Source: Aphrophora alni (lineage: Eukaryota > Arthropoda > Insecta > Hemiptera > Aphrophoridae). Taken from it: 64,000 bases of DNA. Under the pieces are notes generated by a model that saw nothing but the letters and a program-made list of their open reading frames with translations, made no database searches and was not told the DNA's origin. The translations under genes and the position numbers were made by a program. The DNA lies in NCBI GenBank assembly GCA_963513935.1, contig OY740769.1, positions 105,999,762 to 106,063,761 on the forward strand, read 5' to 3'. Below, one piece after another: positions 12,901-27,330 of this stretch; the stretch's first letter is position 1, and the number at the start of each line of letters is the position of its first letter.

Positions 12901-15900
12901 TATTATGTAAAATCACCAAGTTTGTCGCATACTCTAATGATTAAATTAACTCCACACCTACATTATGAGCTGCTAATGACAACAAAGTCTGAGTGAATAC
13001 ATGCAAAATATCAAATCATTTCACAAACGACTAAAGATCTCATAATAGTGTTACGCAAAATAAAACACTAAAGGATTGAAATTGTACTGAGTACAATATC
13101 TGCAATAATGTAATGGCTGAAGCGATTGTTAGGTACAATGTGAGCACACAATGTATACAAATTAATCAAAATTATTCAAAAGAATTAACATTTGAAATTT
13201 CTTTTACACTCTTGCACAACAATTTATATTATAAAATGAAACATATGTACCTGTATATTCTATCTTTTATGTTTAGGCTGGGACATTAGCAGGCAACTTA
13301 AGCATCAAGCACAAGCATCATGAATTTCCATCAGATATTTTCCTTATTTTGGAGACTGTTGGAGCAATGCTCGTCATTGGTATGAAATCACAGATTCTTT
13401 TTTATATTGTATGTATCACTTACTTTTTATAACTTTAGTCAAATATATAAGAAAATATGAATATACTAAAGGTGTGTACTTCAAATTTTCAACTCAAACA
13501 GAACCAATATTTTGAAAACCGAAGACACATTTATTAAATTGAAGCAAACTTTGAATTACAAAGTAGAACTTAAAAACCGAATTTGCTAGAAATCAAAGCC
13601 AATTAAAAAAGTAACTGTAGAAATTTTCTTTGAACCACAAGTGTAGTGCTAAGCTTTTAAAAAGCTTTTAAAAATAAATTGATTTTGATTATCAAACCAG
13701 ATTGAACCAATCTTTTTAAAATTGTTAGTTAGAAATTTGTATTTGCTCAAACCTTAACGAATTTTAAAAATTTAACTTAATCCTTAGTTATCAGTTTACT
13801 AGTTTGAATTTCCAAACTGTGTACCTCTTATAATACACATTTTTAAAGCTATAAACAACTACTCAAAATTTTTGAACATAGAGGTGTAATGAACAATTGT
13901 AAACATATAACCAATATAACTGAGCAGAACTCATTTGTACTGTAACTTAACTACCAGAAAAGGAGTAGGTAGTAAGCCAAATTCAGATACATTTAGTTTG
14001 ATGTGTTTTTAACACCAAAACGACATACAGTGGTTATTTTGTTTTGTTTTGTTTATGTTTCTGATATAGTATAATATATTTGGTCACTTAAAAAATAGAA
14101 TTTCCAGAAGACAGGTGTCATTTGGATATGTATTAACTGATCTTTCTTATTACAGAATGTTTCCAGCGATTTATTAAACCTAGCCAAAAACTATTGGTGT
14201 ATAAATTTAAATTATTAAATAAATATATATTAAATTTATAAATTTAAATATTGGACCAAAATTTTAATCTCTACAAGCTATGAAATATTGGTTTTCTTAG
14301 TTCTTTTATGTTATAATTTGCATAAGTGGGACCACAACAGTTAGATTTTCTATAGTAGATATTTCCTAAAAACATGTTTGAGATCAAGATTTTGCGCTTT
14401 AACTGCAATATGAGGAGAGTTAGTTAATTATAGTTTAGGGGTCTAATGCTATTGAGCTTCCTGTTACTGTGACCCAAATGTATCTTTTGTGATTCTGTTA
14501 ACAAATTCACCCATTAAAAATAACGAATATTATAAAATGTATATTGCATAACAGTTCAAACTGCTGATGTATTATTTATAATTTTTTTTCACTTAAATAA
14601 TTTGTTTCAGAGGATAACAGTGGTATGGAACAGACAATCTCCCTTGTGCAGTATTTGGGTACAGACATGAACAAGCAATTATTAACAAAAATCCTTCTCC
14701 CTGCAATTGATAGTAACTCACACGTTTTAAGGACATACAAGGTACACTTTAATGCTTTATTTAAACCCGCTCAAAAATAATATATTTTATACTTATTCCT
14801 TTCATTTAAAAATCAACAAAAATAAGAAAATAGAATGGTAAGATTTTGACCAAGTACCAAAACAGAAATGTGTTTTGAAGGGATATGTACTTCTTCCCAT
14901 TAATAATACAGGTATATATTTTTATACAGGATGTTAGAAAAGTATGACATAATTTTATAACTTTTGAACGAATAATAATATAAAACAATAATTGTGCTAT
15001 ATTTAATGTAAAATGAAACAACCTTTTTGTATAATATCAGTGAGACATTTTACACATGTTGTGCGAAAATGGTTGAAAGACAGGTCTTTTTATAATGTCC
15101 AGGAGTTCATGGATGCAGAGATAAATGACTTAGTTTTTTTAGTGTTCACTGTTGCCTGTGTTGGCCACTACGTGAAGTATATTTGTAAATATTACTGACT
15201 AGGTCATTTAGAGCTATAACCATAGTTTTAATGACAATAAAATTTTTTTTTATTTCTATGTGCATTTGTTTGAAATTGTAGGGTTGTTTTATAACAGATT
15301 TTTTATTGTATGTTAAAAAAAATAAAAAGACTTTAATGTAATATGAGTGACTTGTACAGTACATATATATACGAGTATATGTTCTGTAGTTCATTGTATT
15401 TTAGGTTTTAATTAGGAATTTGTTGTTGCACATTTTGTTTATTATTGAGAATGTTTTGAATTTAAAGTTATGCTGATTGTTGATCTGTTACTATTTCATT
15501 GTCTGTTATTTATCTAATAATCATTATTTTATTACTGCTTAAATTAATATTGCATGCATATTGGTCTTACAGAACAATAAAGACATTAAATGAAACATAT
15601 AGCCCAATTTTTAAACTCAAAATAGAAGGCCACCCAGAAGGTGTAAGTTAAAATTTTCAAATGTAAACCTATTTTTTTTATTATAGAATTAAACATGAAA
15701 TCATATTTTAAAATGATTTTATTCTAGATACTTTTATCATAGTATGAAACTGTTTAAGTAATAATGGCTCCAATAAGTTGTTGAAATTATATAATTTTTA
15801 GCCCTGGCACAAAAGTACTATACACATAACACTGGCACTAACACATGAAATTAATAATAGATGTGCATCTTAACGTTATCAGTGAAGTACTGACAGTATT

Positions 15901-17913
15901 GTGCAAGGAGGCCTACCGATGGTTATCTTTGTTCATTTTTTGCACTTTCTTCATTTTAAAAAATGATGTCAAATGTATTATAAATTAATGTCTTTATTAT
16001 AATATTATACCCTTACACCAGAGAGAATCATTAAAGACAAGACTGAAATAAATATATGATTATGGTCTTATGTTAAAAATCATCATGAAATTATAAGGTT
16101 AAACAAGAGAGAACAAGATAGAACAGTGTTTGGAAATGTACTTATCTATTATAAGTAAAGTTGTTAGAATATATTCTTCAACTTTCTGTTTAGATTTATT
16201 GGTTTCCATCTCTTGTAATAATTTTCAATATATCAAAATTTCTGTATTGTAGTTTACAACCATAAGAATCTGATTCCTTCAGATATGTGCACTGTCCTAT
16301 TTACTGCATGACATTTTTTCCCCCAAGCACAAAGAGTAACATTTTATAAATACAAATCAAAAAAACAAAACATAAATATAACAGTAGGCGATACTATTAT
16401 AATAATTTATATTTCTGCTAAGACATACATAATTGTTTTTAGTACATTTCTCTGTCATTTATAACATCCTTTTAAATTCTGCTTGCTCGTTTCAAACCAA
16501 CACCATTTTCAAAACATTTTGAGTATGTAAACAGCTTTTGAAAATGAAGTTCATTCAAAATGCATCAGCAGAAGGTAAGATAAAGCTAGGAATGAAAAAT
16601 AAATATCTGAATAATCAATGGAAATTTGTGTTTGGTACTGTTTCTTGATTTTTCAGTATAACATGGTTACTGGATGTTGAGTTCATTTCTCACCCTCATG
16701 TTTGTGTATAGTTAGGATAGTTTAACTGAATATCTGTGTCAGTTGATTTAAGTAAATTAATTTATTATCAACCTTAATAACATGGCAGCCAAATATGAAT
16801 GAGAGCATATGTGAACCCTAGTGAAGATGTTCACTTCTGTTCTCAATTGCTGATACTCATTTCTTAGTTTTGTATTGTATAGCATTGACATATACCTATA
16901 TAATCTTTTAAAACAGATAAGATAGAAGAATTTTTTATGAGTTTAACAACCAATGCGTGCATGTAATGAAAATCATTGAAACTAAATAAGTTTGAGTTTA
17001 TAATTTTAAACAATTTGCAACATAAATTAATATTTTTTAGTATCATAAACATATTTGTTTTGTTTCAGATTATGCCTCGAGCACAGAATGCACATGCATA
17101 TGTCAATGCAGGTTTCCTCTTTAAAGTCAACAAAGATGAAAACTTCAAAGTTCTTGAAAAGCCCACGATTGTAATTGGTGGTATCCATCCGGATTTTGTA
17201 AGTACTACATTCACAACACATGACTACTACAGATATTTTATTATTTTGTATCTCCTTAAGGATATTCTTCACTGATATTTTATTGAATTAAGTACAAAAA
17301 CTAAACAATTTTTAGTTAAATAAAAAAACACTTATACTACGAAAAAACTGTATATCAATATGATGATGTTTCATTTTGTAAATTTAATGTGAAAAAGTTG
17401 TTTTTAAGATTTTAAGTAAAAGTATAATAATAATAAATTTTGTTGTGGGAAAAGGTGGATTTTTCTATTTAAACAAATTATTTCTGTTTTATTATTTAAT
17501 TAATTGTATAGCAATTTCTAGAATCTTTACAGATATGCATAAGAAATTTTAATTTACAAAAGGATATTTAAAAGTCCTGTCTAAAATTGTAATCCTATTT
17601 CTTTAATATCATCTACCTTCTAAAAAGTCATGAAACTTAAATTGCTTGATTTCCTATAAAATGAAGTTCTTTAGTTTTAAACATTATAGTTTTAGTTAAG
17701 ATATAATTACTGAAACTCTATTGAATTACTCATTCTATTTGGAATGACTCTATTGAACTTTATGGATGTTGTAGAGAATGGAATAAATAACAAAAATTCT
17801 GTGTTACTAAGTTGTTTCTGGATATCACCACGACTTTTGACACAGTTAACTACCTATTAAACCCTATAGACCAAATTGCAAAATTGAGGTATTAGAGAAG
17901 TGGTATGTTATTG

Positions 17914-17964
<51 letters not shown>

Positions 17965-20900
17965 TGGTGGAGCTATTCTTTCTTATTTGCATCTATACAT
18001 TTGTGATCCCAAGAAAGCATAAAATATTTGGATGGGAAATCCAGTTAACTCAGATTCTTTTGCCGAGTTGGTGAATGAATGTTATCAGCATCTTCCTATG
18101 TAAATGTATACTCTTGAATATTTATATTGATTCACAGGCTCCAGAACATAGAACCATCATGTGCGAGGTGTAACAAAATATAAAGTAAGAAACTTATACC
18201 ATACTAGTATTGCCATCGTATATTGAAGTCATATATGGACCGACGGACAATGTTCCAAATTTGGTTAATGTTGCAGAACTGTGAATAAATGAAGTGTACA
18301 AATGAAATAATTAAATTTCCCCACCTTACTTTTAGTACGTGGTTCTAAGAGTTTCATGCCCTTTTCACGGATTTTAAATGCTTGGGTGACGGTCCCATCC
18401 AGCAGACGGTCAACAATCTTTAATGAAAGCATATATTGATATTAATATAAATTTCTATTTAAAAAGAGATAAATGCCACAAATCCGACTTCAAAAGGTTG
18501 ACTCTATCTTGAGTATTGGGCGTTTGAAGTTATGAAATAACAAAACTGGACAATAAACACATAAACATAAAATCATAACTTATCGCTCAATCATCGCTTT
18601 CTCTTATAAGATTATGTAAAAGACAAATAAGGTAAAGGGCATTAGTGACAAAATGAAGTTTCTTAAATGTAGAATGACAAAGTAAAAAAAAAAAAAAAAA
18701 GGACTTTTATATGATCATAGAATCACTAGAGCACTGTGGTGAATATACAATAAAGAAAAGGATTAACCCCAAAACCACAACAATTTTTGGATTACAACAA
18801 AATTCTTTAATATTTGAAGAATTAAAGAAGTTGAAAATATCAACAACACTCTTTTTTTCAACTTTAATGTAATAGCAGATATTTCTTGTTGAAACTCCAT
18901 ATTCAAGGATAAAATAAAGCAAAAGCTTAAAGTTTCAAATATTTTAATAATATAAATGAACTTTACCATTAACCTTTATCTACCTGCCAGATCATCCCCC
19001 TACCTTTCCCGATTTCTCTATTGTATTTCAGTTTCCTGTTACTTATGTTTAAATAGTTGCCTATACCTGTAAATTATCAGTTGCCCGATGATGCCGCAAG
19101 GCGAAACAACTGTAGCTCATTTATATTATTAAAATATTTGAAACTTTAAGCTTTTGCTTTATTTTATCCTTGAACACTCTTTTTATCAGGGCCTCTAACT
19201 TTGCTATGTTAAAACCATTCATTTGTAGCCATTTTTACTCTCTGAAACAAGAAAAAAATATTGAAAGATGTTAGAGAAATAATCAGTCAAGAAATATGCA
19301 GTTTTGTTGGTTGAAACTAAAAATGTGTGCATTTTAATGTAACTTTAGCCAAAGTTAACATTTCAAAAGGATGACATCAAAAATTTAAAATTTTGCTTTA
19401 AGAATAACTGATTTTTATGGGGTTTTTTATGAACCAATGGTTTTTCTTACAAAGTAGAACACTATTTATTTCTAACTAAATCAAAATTAAAATTTTAAAT
19501 TTCCACATAAGTCTTATTTAATATCCCTATCTTGTTATACCATAAGCTGTGTAGTTTTAAACCAATCTTTCTCTTATAGCCTTAAAAGGTTCTTTTTCAG
19601 TCCCTTCCAAAAAATTAGTACCGGTAACACAATAATATTTTAACTATTAATTAATTAATTTTTATTAAACATTAAAACCTAATTATATGGAATTTTAAAT
19701 GTTTAATAGGATTCATCTTGTCCTGAATCTCTTAAACAGAACTCTAGTAACATCAAACATGAATATTGTTTTTCTCCCTCTTTTTCTTAACTGAATTCTT
19801 GTTAGAAATATATTAAAAACTACTTGACCGAACATTACTACTTGAAAATGTCAATGCTTACTAGATAAATGAATGCTTGTTAAAAAATAAAAGTTTAATT
19901 AAGATATAAATGTATGAGTATAATGGTTTCATTGATAAAAAGACCAAAAATGAGTTAGTAACATTTATTTTTTAGATTCATGCAATCCAGACAGAAAATT
20001 TTTTGACCGGGAAGAGCCTGCTTGAAGAAGAAACCCTAAAGAGAGCACTTAAGGTTTTGCAGGATGAATTGAAACCAGATCATGTACTTCCTGATGGAAC
20101 TCCAGAATTCCGCAAAGGTTTAGCAACAACTCTCTTTTACAAGGTCAGTGAATTAAATTTTATAAGAAATAGAATGGGGGAAAGAGTAATAATAATCTGT
20201 TATATTTTTTCAATTTTATTTTTTAACATTTTAAATTCTAAATTTCATGTACCTCTTCCATATTTTAGAATTTATAAAATCAAATAATTATTTAAATTAC
20301 TTCAGCAAAAACCTAAAATTTTGTAATAATTTACAATTTAAGAGTTTCACAGTTCTAAAGTTTCACCTTAAAAATCTATAATGTGAAAAAATAATATTAA
20401 AATACAACAGACTACAAAATGTAATCTCATCTTCATGAATAAGAATATAAATTTTAAAAAAAATAAAGATGCTCCGTTAGCATGTATAATTCTGTGGATA
20501 GGAAGGTTACAAGTAATTAAACATAATAAACCAAAACAAGAATAAGGATAATCTTAACAAAACCCAAATCCAAATTTTAAATAACATTGTTTAAAATTTG
20601 TTAGCACAAAACTTTACAGTAACTTCGAAGAGACTACAAGGTGCAACACTAGAATTTATAAAATAAAATATTTTCATTTTGTTATATAAAATTATTATAA
20701 TAGGTTTCTTTGCTGAAATGTTTTCCATTTTCAAGAATTCATCTTCAAATTCTGCGTGGAACATTATTACATACTCCATAATATAGGATGCATAGGTCTT
20801 TATCATTTTTTTCAAATCCTGTAATGAGTCAACAATGTATTTTTTTTTAATATAGAGGCAGTAGTGGTTTAACATAATTGTTGAAAGTCAGTTTAATGAG

Positions 20901-23900
20901 TGTATTAGATTTGGGTCACGAATCCTGGAACCATATAATTCTGAAGTACTGTAACATGGTGTTACTTGGGAGAGTTTTGAACTTTAAACACTTACTATTC
21001 ATGCACTATCCATGTTAATTTGAAATTACTCCTGCAAAATTTGGGTACTAATACCTACTTTACATATATATTTATATAAGAATCAATATAAACTTATATA
21101 TACTGTAATACCAAGATAATTAAAAATAATATGATGTCCCAAGTTGCATCCATGTATGGGTATCATGTAAAAGTAATATTCTGATGAAGTTATCTTGCTA
21201 CAGGTTAACAAGAACCAAATATAAAAAGGAGTGGGATGTAAAAAATATAAAATATGGTTTATAGTAAATAAAATATGTAATTCAAACTTTTTAGGCAATA
21301 AATAAAATTTCTAGTTTTAATGTTTCTTTCTGTTTTAGCATACCATGTTACATAATATAAAATTTTAACATTACATTTCAAATGGGTGTGTAAATCTATC
21401 TACCTCTGCTTACACTGGTTAATTTTACAATTGTTACTATATTTTAAATTTCGGTTTAATTATTATAAAGATTAACTGCCTTATCTTTATTAAGTTTTGT
21501 AAGGAGGCAAGTGCATCCTATCAATGAGACCAGAAAACATAATTGATGTACTAGATTTTGTAAAGTCAATAATCCTTTCTGGATGTCGACGTTCTCTTCT
21601 TATGACTATCTTTTTTTCGGCCAGGGTCGTCTGTAATATTGGTTTCATCATAGTTAAAGATTAGGCTAGTATCAACTCCATTGAGCGTCATCTCTCTCAT
21701 TAAAATAGTCATTAATAGTGTCCTCATTTACCATGCCCCTACTCCTTTTAATATTTAGACACATTTTGTTTTAAAGCACACATTTATGTCTAAATTTAAA
21801 GGACTTTACAAATTCTATCTCAGTTAAATTATTTTTAAATCGTTTAATTTTTTTTTTTTCAAATCAATCAAGAAACCTTTTAACAATATTACTTTAATAT
21901 CAAAAACAGTTAATTTAAATGCCCAGTTACCTGCCGTACACAGATATTGAACTAATTTTTGTGAAAGAGCTGTCACAATATATGTTGATTTGTGAAATTT
22001 TACATGCGAGTTATTATTTACCTTAATATGGAGTTTCACCAAGTATCGACTGTGTTTAAAAACACTTAATATCAACAATTATAATTTGTCACTGTATATA
22101 GTATAAAATTTCTAGATGGAGTACCCCCACCTAAGAGTCAGCTAATATTTTTTTTCTACAGGAAAAGAGTTGGCAATGCTTAGTAGAAAGGACTACATAG
22201 TAAAAACATTTTTAGATTAGCAGTAGTATCAGAGTGCAATATATTTTTACAAGACATTTATAACCATTTTAACCTATAATTAATTAAATGTTATACACTT
22301 ACATTTAAATTTTGATAAAGCTCCAAATATTCAGAAAACAACACCACTTTAAACTCAATACAGTAGCATACTACAGTAGTAAATTGTAGCATACAACTCA
22401 TACAGTAGTAAATTGTCCCAAGTAGTAATTTTTTGTACCTTCAAAAAATACTGTCCAAGAAAGGCCAAAGACAATATTACATCTCAAACAACAACACAGA
22501 TTGACAGAATTGCTGCTCCAAAATAAGATGATGATTATAAGTAACAAGTAAGTCCAGTTATGTCTATTAACTTTGCCCATTCCACCTAAAATTATCCTTG
22601 TCAGACTACACAATTTTACAAAATAATTGCGAATCATGTTGGTCTCTAGCATCAATTTGCAAAATTGAATTATTTGATCAGCATCATCTTCAAGTAACAT
22701 TCTTTGCACTCCATACCATGTAGTTCAGAAGTTAGTATTTAATTGATTTTCAAGGCCTCTGCGACATGGTTAAACAAACACATATTTGATTACCTCCTTT
22801 TTGGATCGTTCTTGCTTGTTCAGATCTTGTTCTGTCCTTTATAGTTCCTTGTTCTTCAGTTCGTTTGTCTTGGAAGTCATATGGCATTTATTAATAATGG
22901 CAGTAGCACCACTTTTGTGAACAGTTTTTAAAGCAAATGTGAGATAAAATGGTCACACTGAATAGGTTAACACAGTTCATCAGAATTATTTACAATGTTG
23001 CTGAACAAATTAACAATACCAAACTAAGTCAAAACTACCACTTCTGTGATACTACCATTACAATACAAAAATTCTACTTCATTATAGTTAAAAGAGTTTA
23101 TTCATTTTCTATAAATTCATCTGGTTTATTTCTTCTCTGTCAAGCACAATAAAAAAAGCCTATGTAAAGTCAAACGTGATTAAGACCTAGCTTAGAGGAG
23201 TAATGATCCAAGGAAAAAAAACATCTAAATTCATACAGTTGAATTTAAAAAGTAATAATCATATGAACTATGAATTACTTATTTTGTTGTTAAGTTTGTT
23301 CAATCAATAAAAAATATTAGTCAAATGGGACTCTGGTTATGCTGTAATTCGTTGTATTTATGCTGTGTCATTTTATTTCAGTGTGTATTGAGTCTGTCTC
23401 CAGAACACTTACATAGTCGTAATAGAAGTGGTGGGGAAATGCTTAACCGTCCTTTATCTTCAGCTAAGCAAGACTATGATACAGATGAAAAAATGTGGCC
23501 AGTTAATAAACCTATTCCTAAAATTGAAGGACTGTATCAATGCTCAGGTAATATATTATTTAGCAGTTGTTACAGATGTAATAAAAGTGTAAAGATCAGT
23601 ATTTAGATAAATGTTAGTATATTTTAATAAGATAGTGACCTTGTCAACGAAATATAAAACACCATCGACGGTCATTGTACAAAATTATTCATATGCATTC
23701 AAATTAACACCAGCTACTTAAATATCCAAAAAAGTAAAAAATGTAGATTTTTTAAAATAGATAGAGAAAAAGTAGGTTAATTTATTTATTTATTTTATGT
23801 TGTTTCTTAACCTTGGTAAAATGACAAAATTGTCTTTAAGCACTTACAAGTACATCCTGAAACAAATGAGCTAATAACATAATAAATTTAATTTTTAATT

Positions 23901-26900
23901 GATATATGTTTGTAATGAGTATCCACAGTGTCATTTTACATTCCTTAACATTTGAGATGAAGAGTAGAAATACATAACTTTGTTGGAACTTATCAGATAT
24001 CAGGAACTACGTTTTACAAAGCCCAACACTACCTGTTATAACCAACCTATTATAAAGGGATCTTAGAATGAGTCATACAAATTATGCCCCCTTCCCCCTA
24101 ATATTACCTGTTATCAATCTAAAGACTATGATAAGATGTGTGGTGATAAAAGATGACGCTTGAAAGTTAAAGAGCCACTGGCCTTTCCTCTCTTATTATT
24201 CAGAACACATCTGCTTGCTTCATTCTTTTAGTAGTAAATGATGTCAGCACCATGCTGGTAAGAGAATTAGGATCCACAGATAAGTGCACTTTGTAATATC
24301 TTGTAAATCATTTCTTCTGATGTAATTTGTATATACAGATAGCCATGGTTGTCTTTGTTACACGCATACCAAGGAGTATCAGCAATAATCCTTGGAATAT
24401 TATTTTGTACCCTTTGCAAGCCAGTTCGATTTATCATAGTGGCCAATAGTTGGATGCCATAAGACCAAATTGACTTAAAGATTAAGCGATACACCAACAG
24501 CTTGTTATTAAGTGGCAGGGCAGTTTGTCTACTTAAACAGTTATAAAAGAGTCATAAAAGATATCTAAACAGATTATTGATTAGATCTTGTTTATTCTTG
24601 ATGTGGTTCTTTCATGTCATGGGAGTGTATCATCCTTGCCCAGTTTTACAGATGAACGGTTATTCTTTCTAAGTGAAAATTTAATGTGTTGCGATATAGA
24701 AGCACTTGCTCTTATTTGCTACTTTGTTAGCCAGATATGTGTATTATTTAACTATTTTTTCAATTGACTACAGACTTCATCTGTGTTGTTATTGCATGAT
24801 AGAAAGGCAACATCACCTGTAAACGTAGCAACAGTATTATTTGGTAGTTGTGGTATGTCACCTGTAAATATACTGTATACTATCCTCTCCTTGTTCACCT
24901 GAAAAGCTCTACCATACAGATAAGAAGACAGTAAGAAGAACATCGAGTGAGGCAGAAAATTCTTGATTTTACACTGTAGGCCTCTAAGCCAGACTTTGAC
25001 AAAGGGTTTTTGGACATCCAAAAATATAGCAGAGCAATATTTCCTCCTCTCTAAGTATTATTTGATTGTTTGGTAAACTCTATGCACTTGTTCTACTGTA
25101 GAGTAAATATTTACGAAATCCAAATTGATGATGTGGTAAAAAATTGGTCATGTTAATGACCAATTCAAGTAGAACTCTTACCCACAGCTTAGATAGTACA
25201 GACTGATAGGACAGTATGGTGTGGTTTCATTAGATGGTTTGCCAAACTTGTGGATCATAATTATCTGTGATATTTTTCAAATTGATGGAAAATAGGAGAG
25301 TCATAAAAATGTTAAATTAAAAAAGAGGTTAAGCGACACTTCATTCTAAAAGTCTATTGGCGAACAAACATTGGCTAAATCAAATTTTGCTCAATCAAAT
25401 TATTCTTATTCAAAGGATAATTATATACCATAATAATGAGTTAATGGGTTGAGACCTATTCTAGAGAGGAATTGAAACATATTTATTAATTAAATAAATG
25501 AACAGTGCAAAAAACACACTAACTTTCTCACACACTTTCACCCTCAATCACAATACCAAATACTAATAAAAACTCATATTTGTCGCCATGTCCTCCAAAA
25601 TGTCTCTAATACTATTTATACATGATTAATAAATTTTGTTTCCCTTATTACTGAGTCTTCCCCATGATATCATATGAGAAATAAGTTAGTAATAAAGAAT
25701 CCCACACCACCTTATCAATTTTGTGTACAATTTTTGTATTTGTTTAAAAAAGATATATACATATTTAACCCTTTTAGGACCAACCATTTTTCAGGGGGTG
25801 TGTAAAAAGTGTAATCTGAATTTCGGCAACAGGTTTTAAAAACTGCACACTATAAGAATAGACTTATTTGGCAAGTTTTTTTTAAAAAGTCACAAAATAT
25901 TTATTTATAAATGGAATTAAAAATTTTTTTTTGAATTGAAGATAAATAAACGGACTTTTTAATAAATGAACATTTTAGCTGAAATAATATATATTTTTAT
26001 TTTAAAACGCCAAAATTGGGAAAAAATTTTTAATTTCATATTTAAATTTTAAATTCAAATTTTCCTATTTTAAAAACAAACAAAAATTTTACTGTGGGAA
26101 ACTTGATTTTTATCATTTTTATTATGTTCTATATTAATCCTGAAAATTTCATAAAGATAAGTACAGAAACAACAAAAATATAGAAAAAATTAAAACCTAA
26201 CCTAACCTATACAGCTGATCGCACAGATACGCGCAGAAAATAAACACAGTTTGTTTGTCTATTTTAAAATATTTATTCATATTATGAGTTAATAATGATT
26301 ATTACATTTATTATAAATGACATTATTTAGTCTTCAAAAATAACAATTTTATTACTTTTACCTATTTAATTACGTTGAAATTAATTTTTTCGCAAATGAC
26401 GAAATATCGTCAAATGGTCTTTTACGCATTGAAATAATTTGACGATATTTCGTCAGATGGTCTTTTGCGCATATTTTAAAATTGACGAAATATCGTCAGA
26501 TGGTCCTAAAAGGGTTAAATAAAGTCTAATTTTGTTTTGCTTATGTCTTACTGTAAACTTGTCCAACACATAAATTATATTTGAGTAAAATCAAGTTTTT
26601 AGTGGAAGTCAAGGTCCTTTTTTTGCCAGTTATTCCTGAACTATAACTTATTTTTACTAACCCAGTTTATGTAATTAATCTTTCCATTTCACCAAAGATT
26701 GTTTAATGAAATTGAAAGGTTTACAATATTGTTACAAGTAAATATGTGAAATTAGATATTTTATAACAGCTCTTTGAATGTTTTTTGTTTGATTGTTTTT
26801 CCAATAACTCCTACACTTCATTTGGTTAAAGATAATAAAACACAATTTTTTTATTTCGTAACTTCCACTTTTTATTAGTCTAGCCGACCAATGGTTTCAC

Positions 26901-27272
26901 TTGCTAAGGCATTGACGAGGCTGTATTACAGACTGAAGAAAATGAAAAACAGAGAACCTTAAAAATTAGATGGTAGGAGTTAGGATAGAATGAATGGAAG
27001 GGTGGGGAAATATCCGGCCTGGGAAATGACCATAGGAACAATACAGAATGGGAAAACCAGTTAATTGTTCTAGGTACAGACAACTTTTAAAGGTTCTACT
27101 AAGGGAGAATTATACAAATCTAATTGGTCATTTAAAACTAAATTAGGATTATAGTATCTTATTCTTTTAACTTCTTAATTAAAGGCTATATTTGAGTAAA
27201 ATTTGATTGAAATCGTTAAAACTAATTTAGAAAAAACAATTAAAATTTTTAGCCAAATTTTATACTATACTA

Positions 27273-27330
<58 letters not shown>

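Noticed and set aside
15573..15640. An extra aldehyde oxidase exon (..TTACAG/AACAATAAAG..GAAG/GTGTAAGT)
   Set aside because: It has splice-like borders, but RTYK at 14741 joins IMPRAQ at 17069 directly, as in relatives, so nothing is missing between them.
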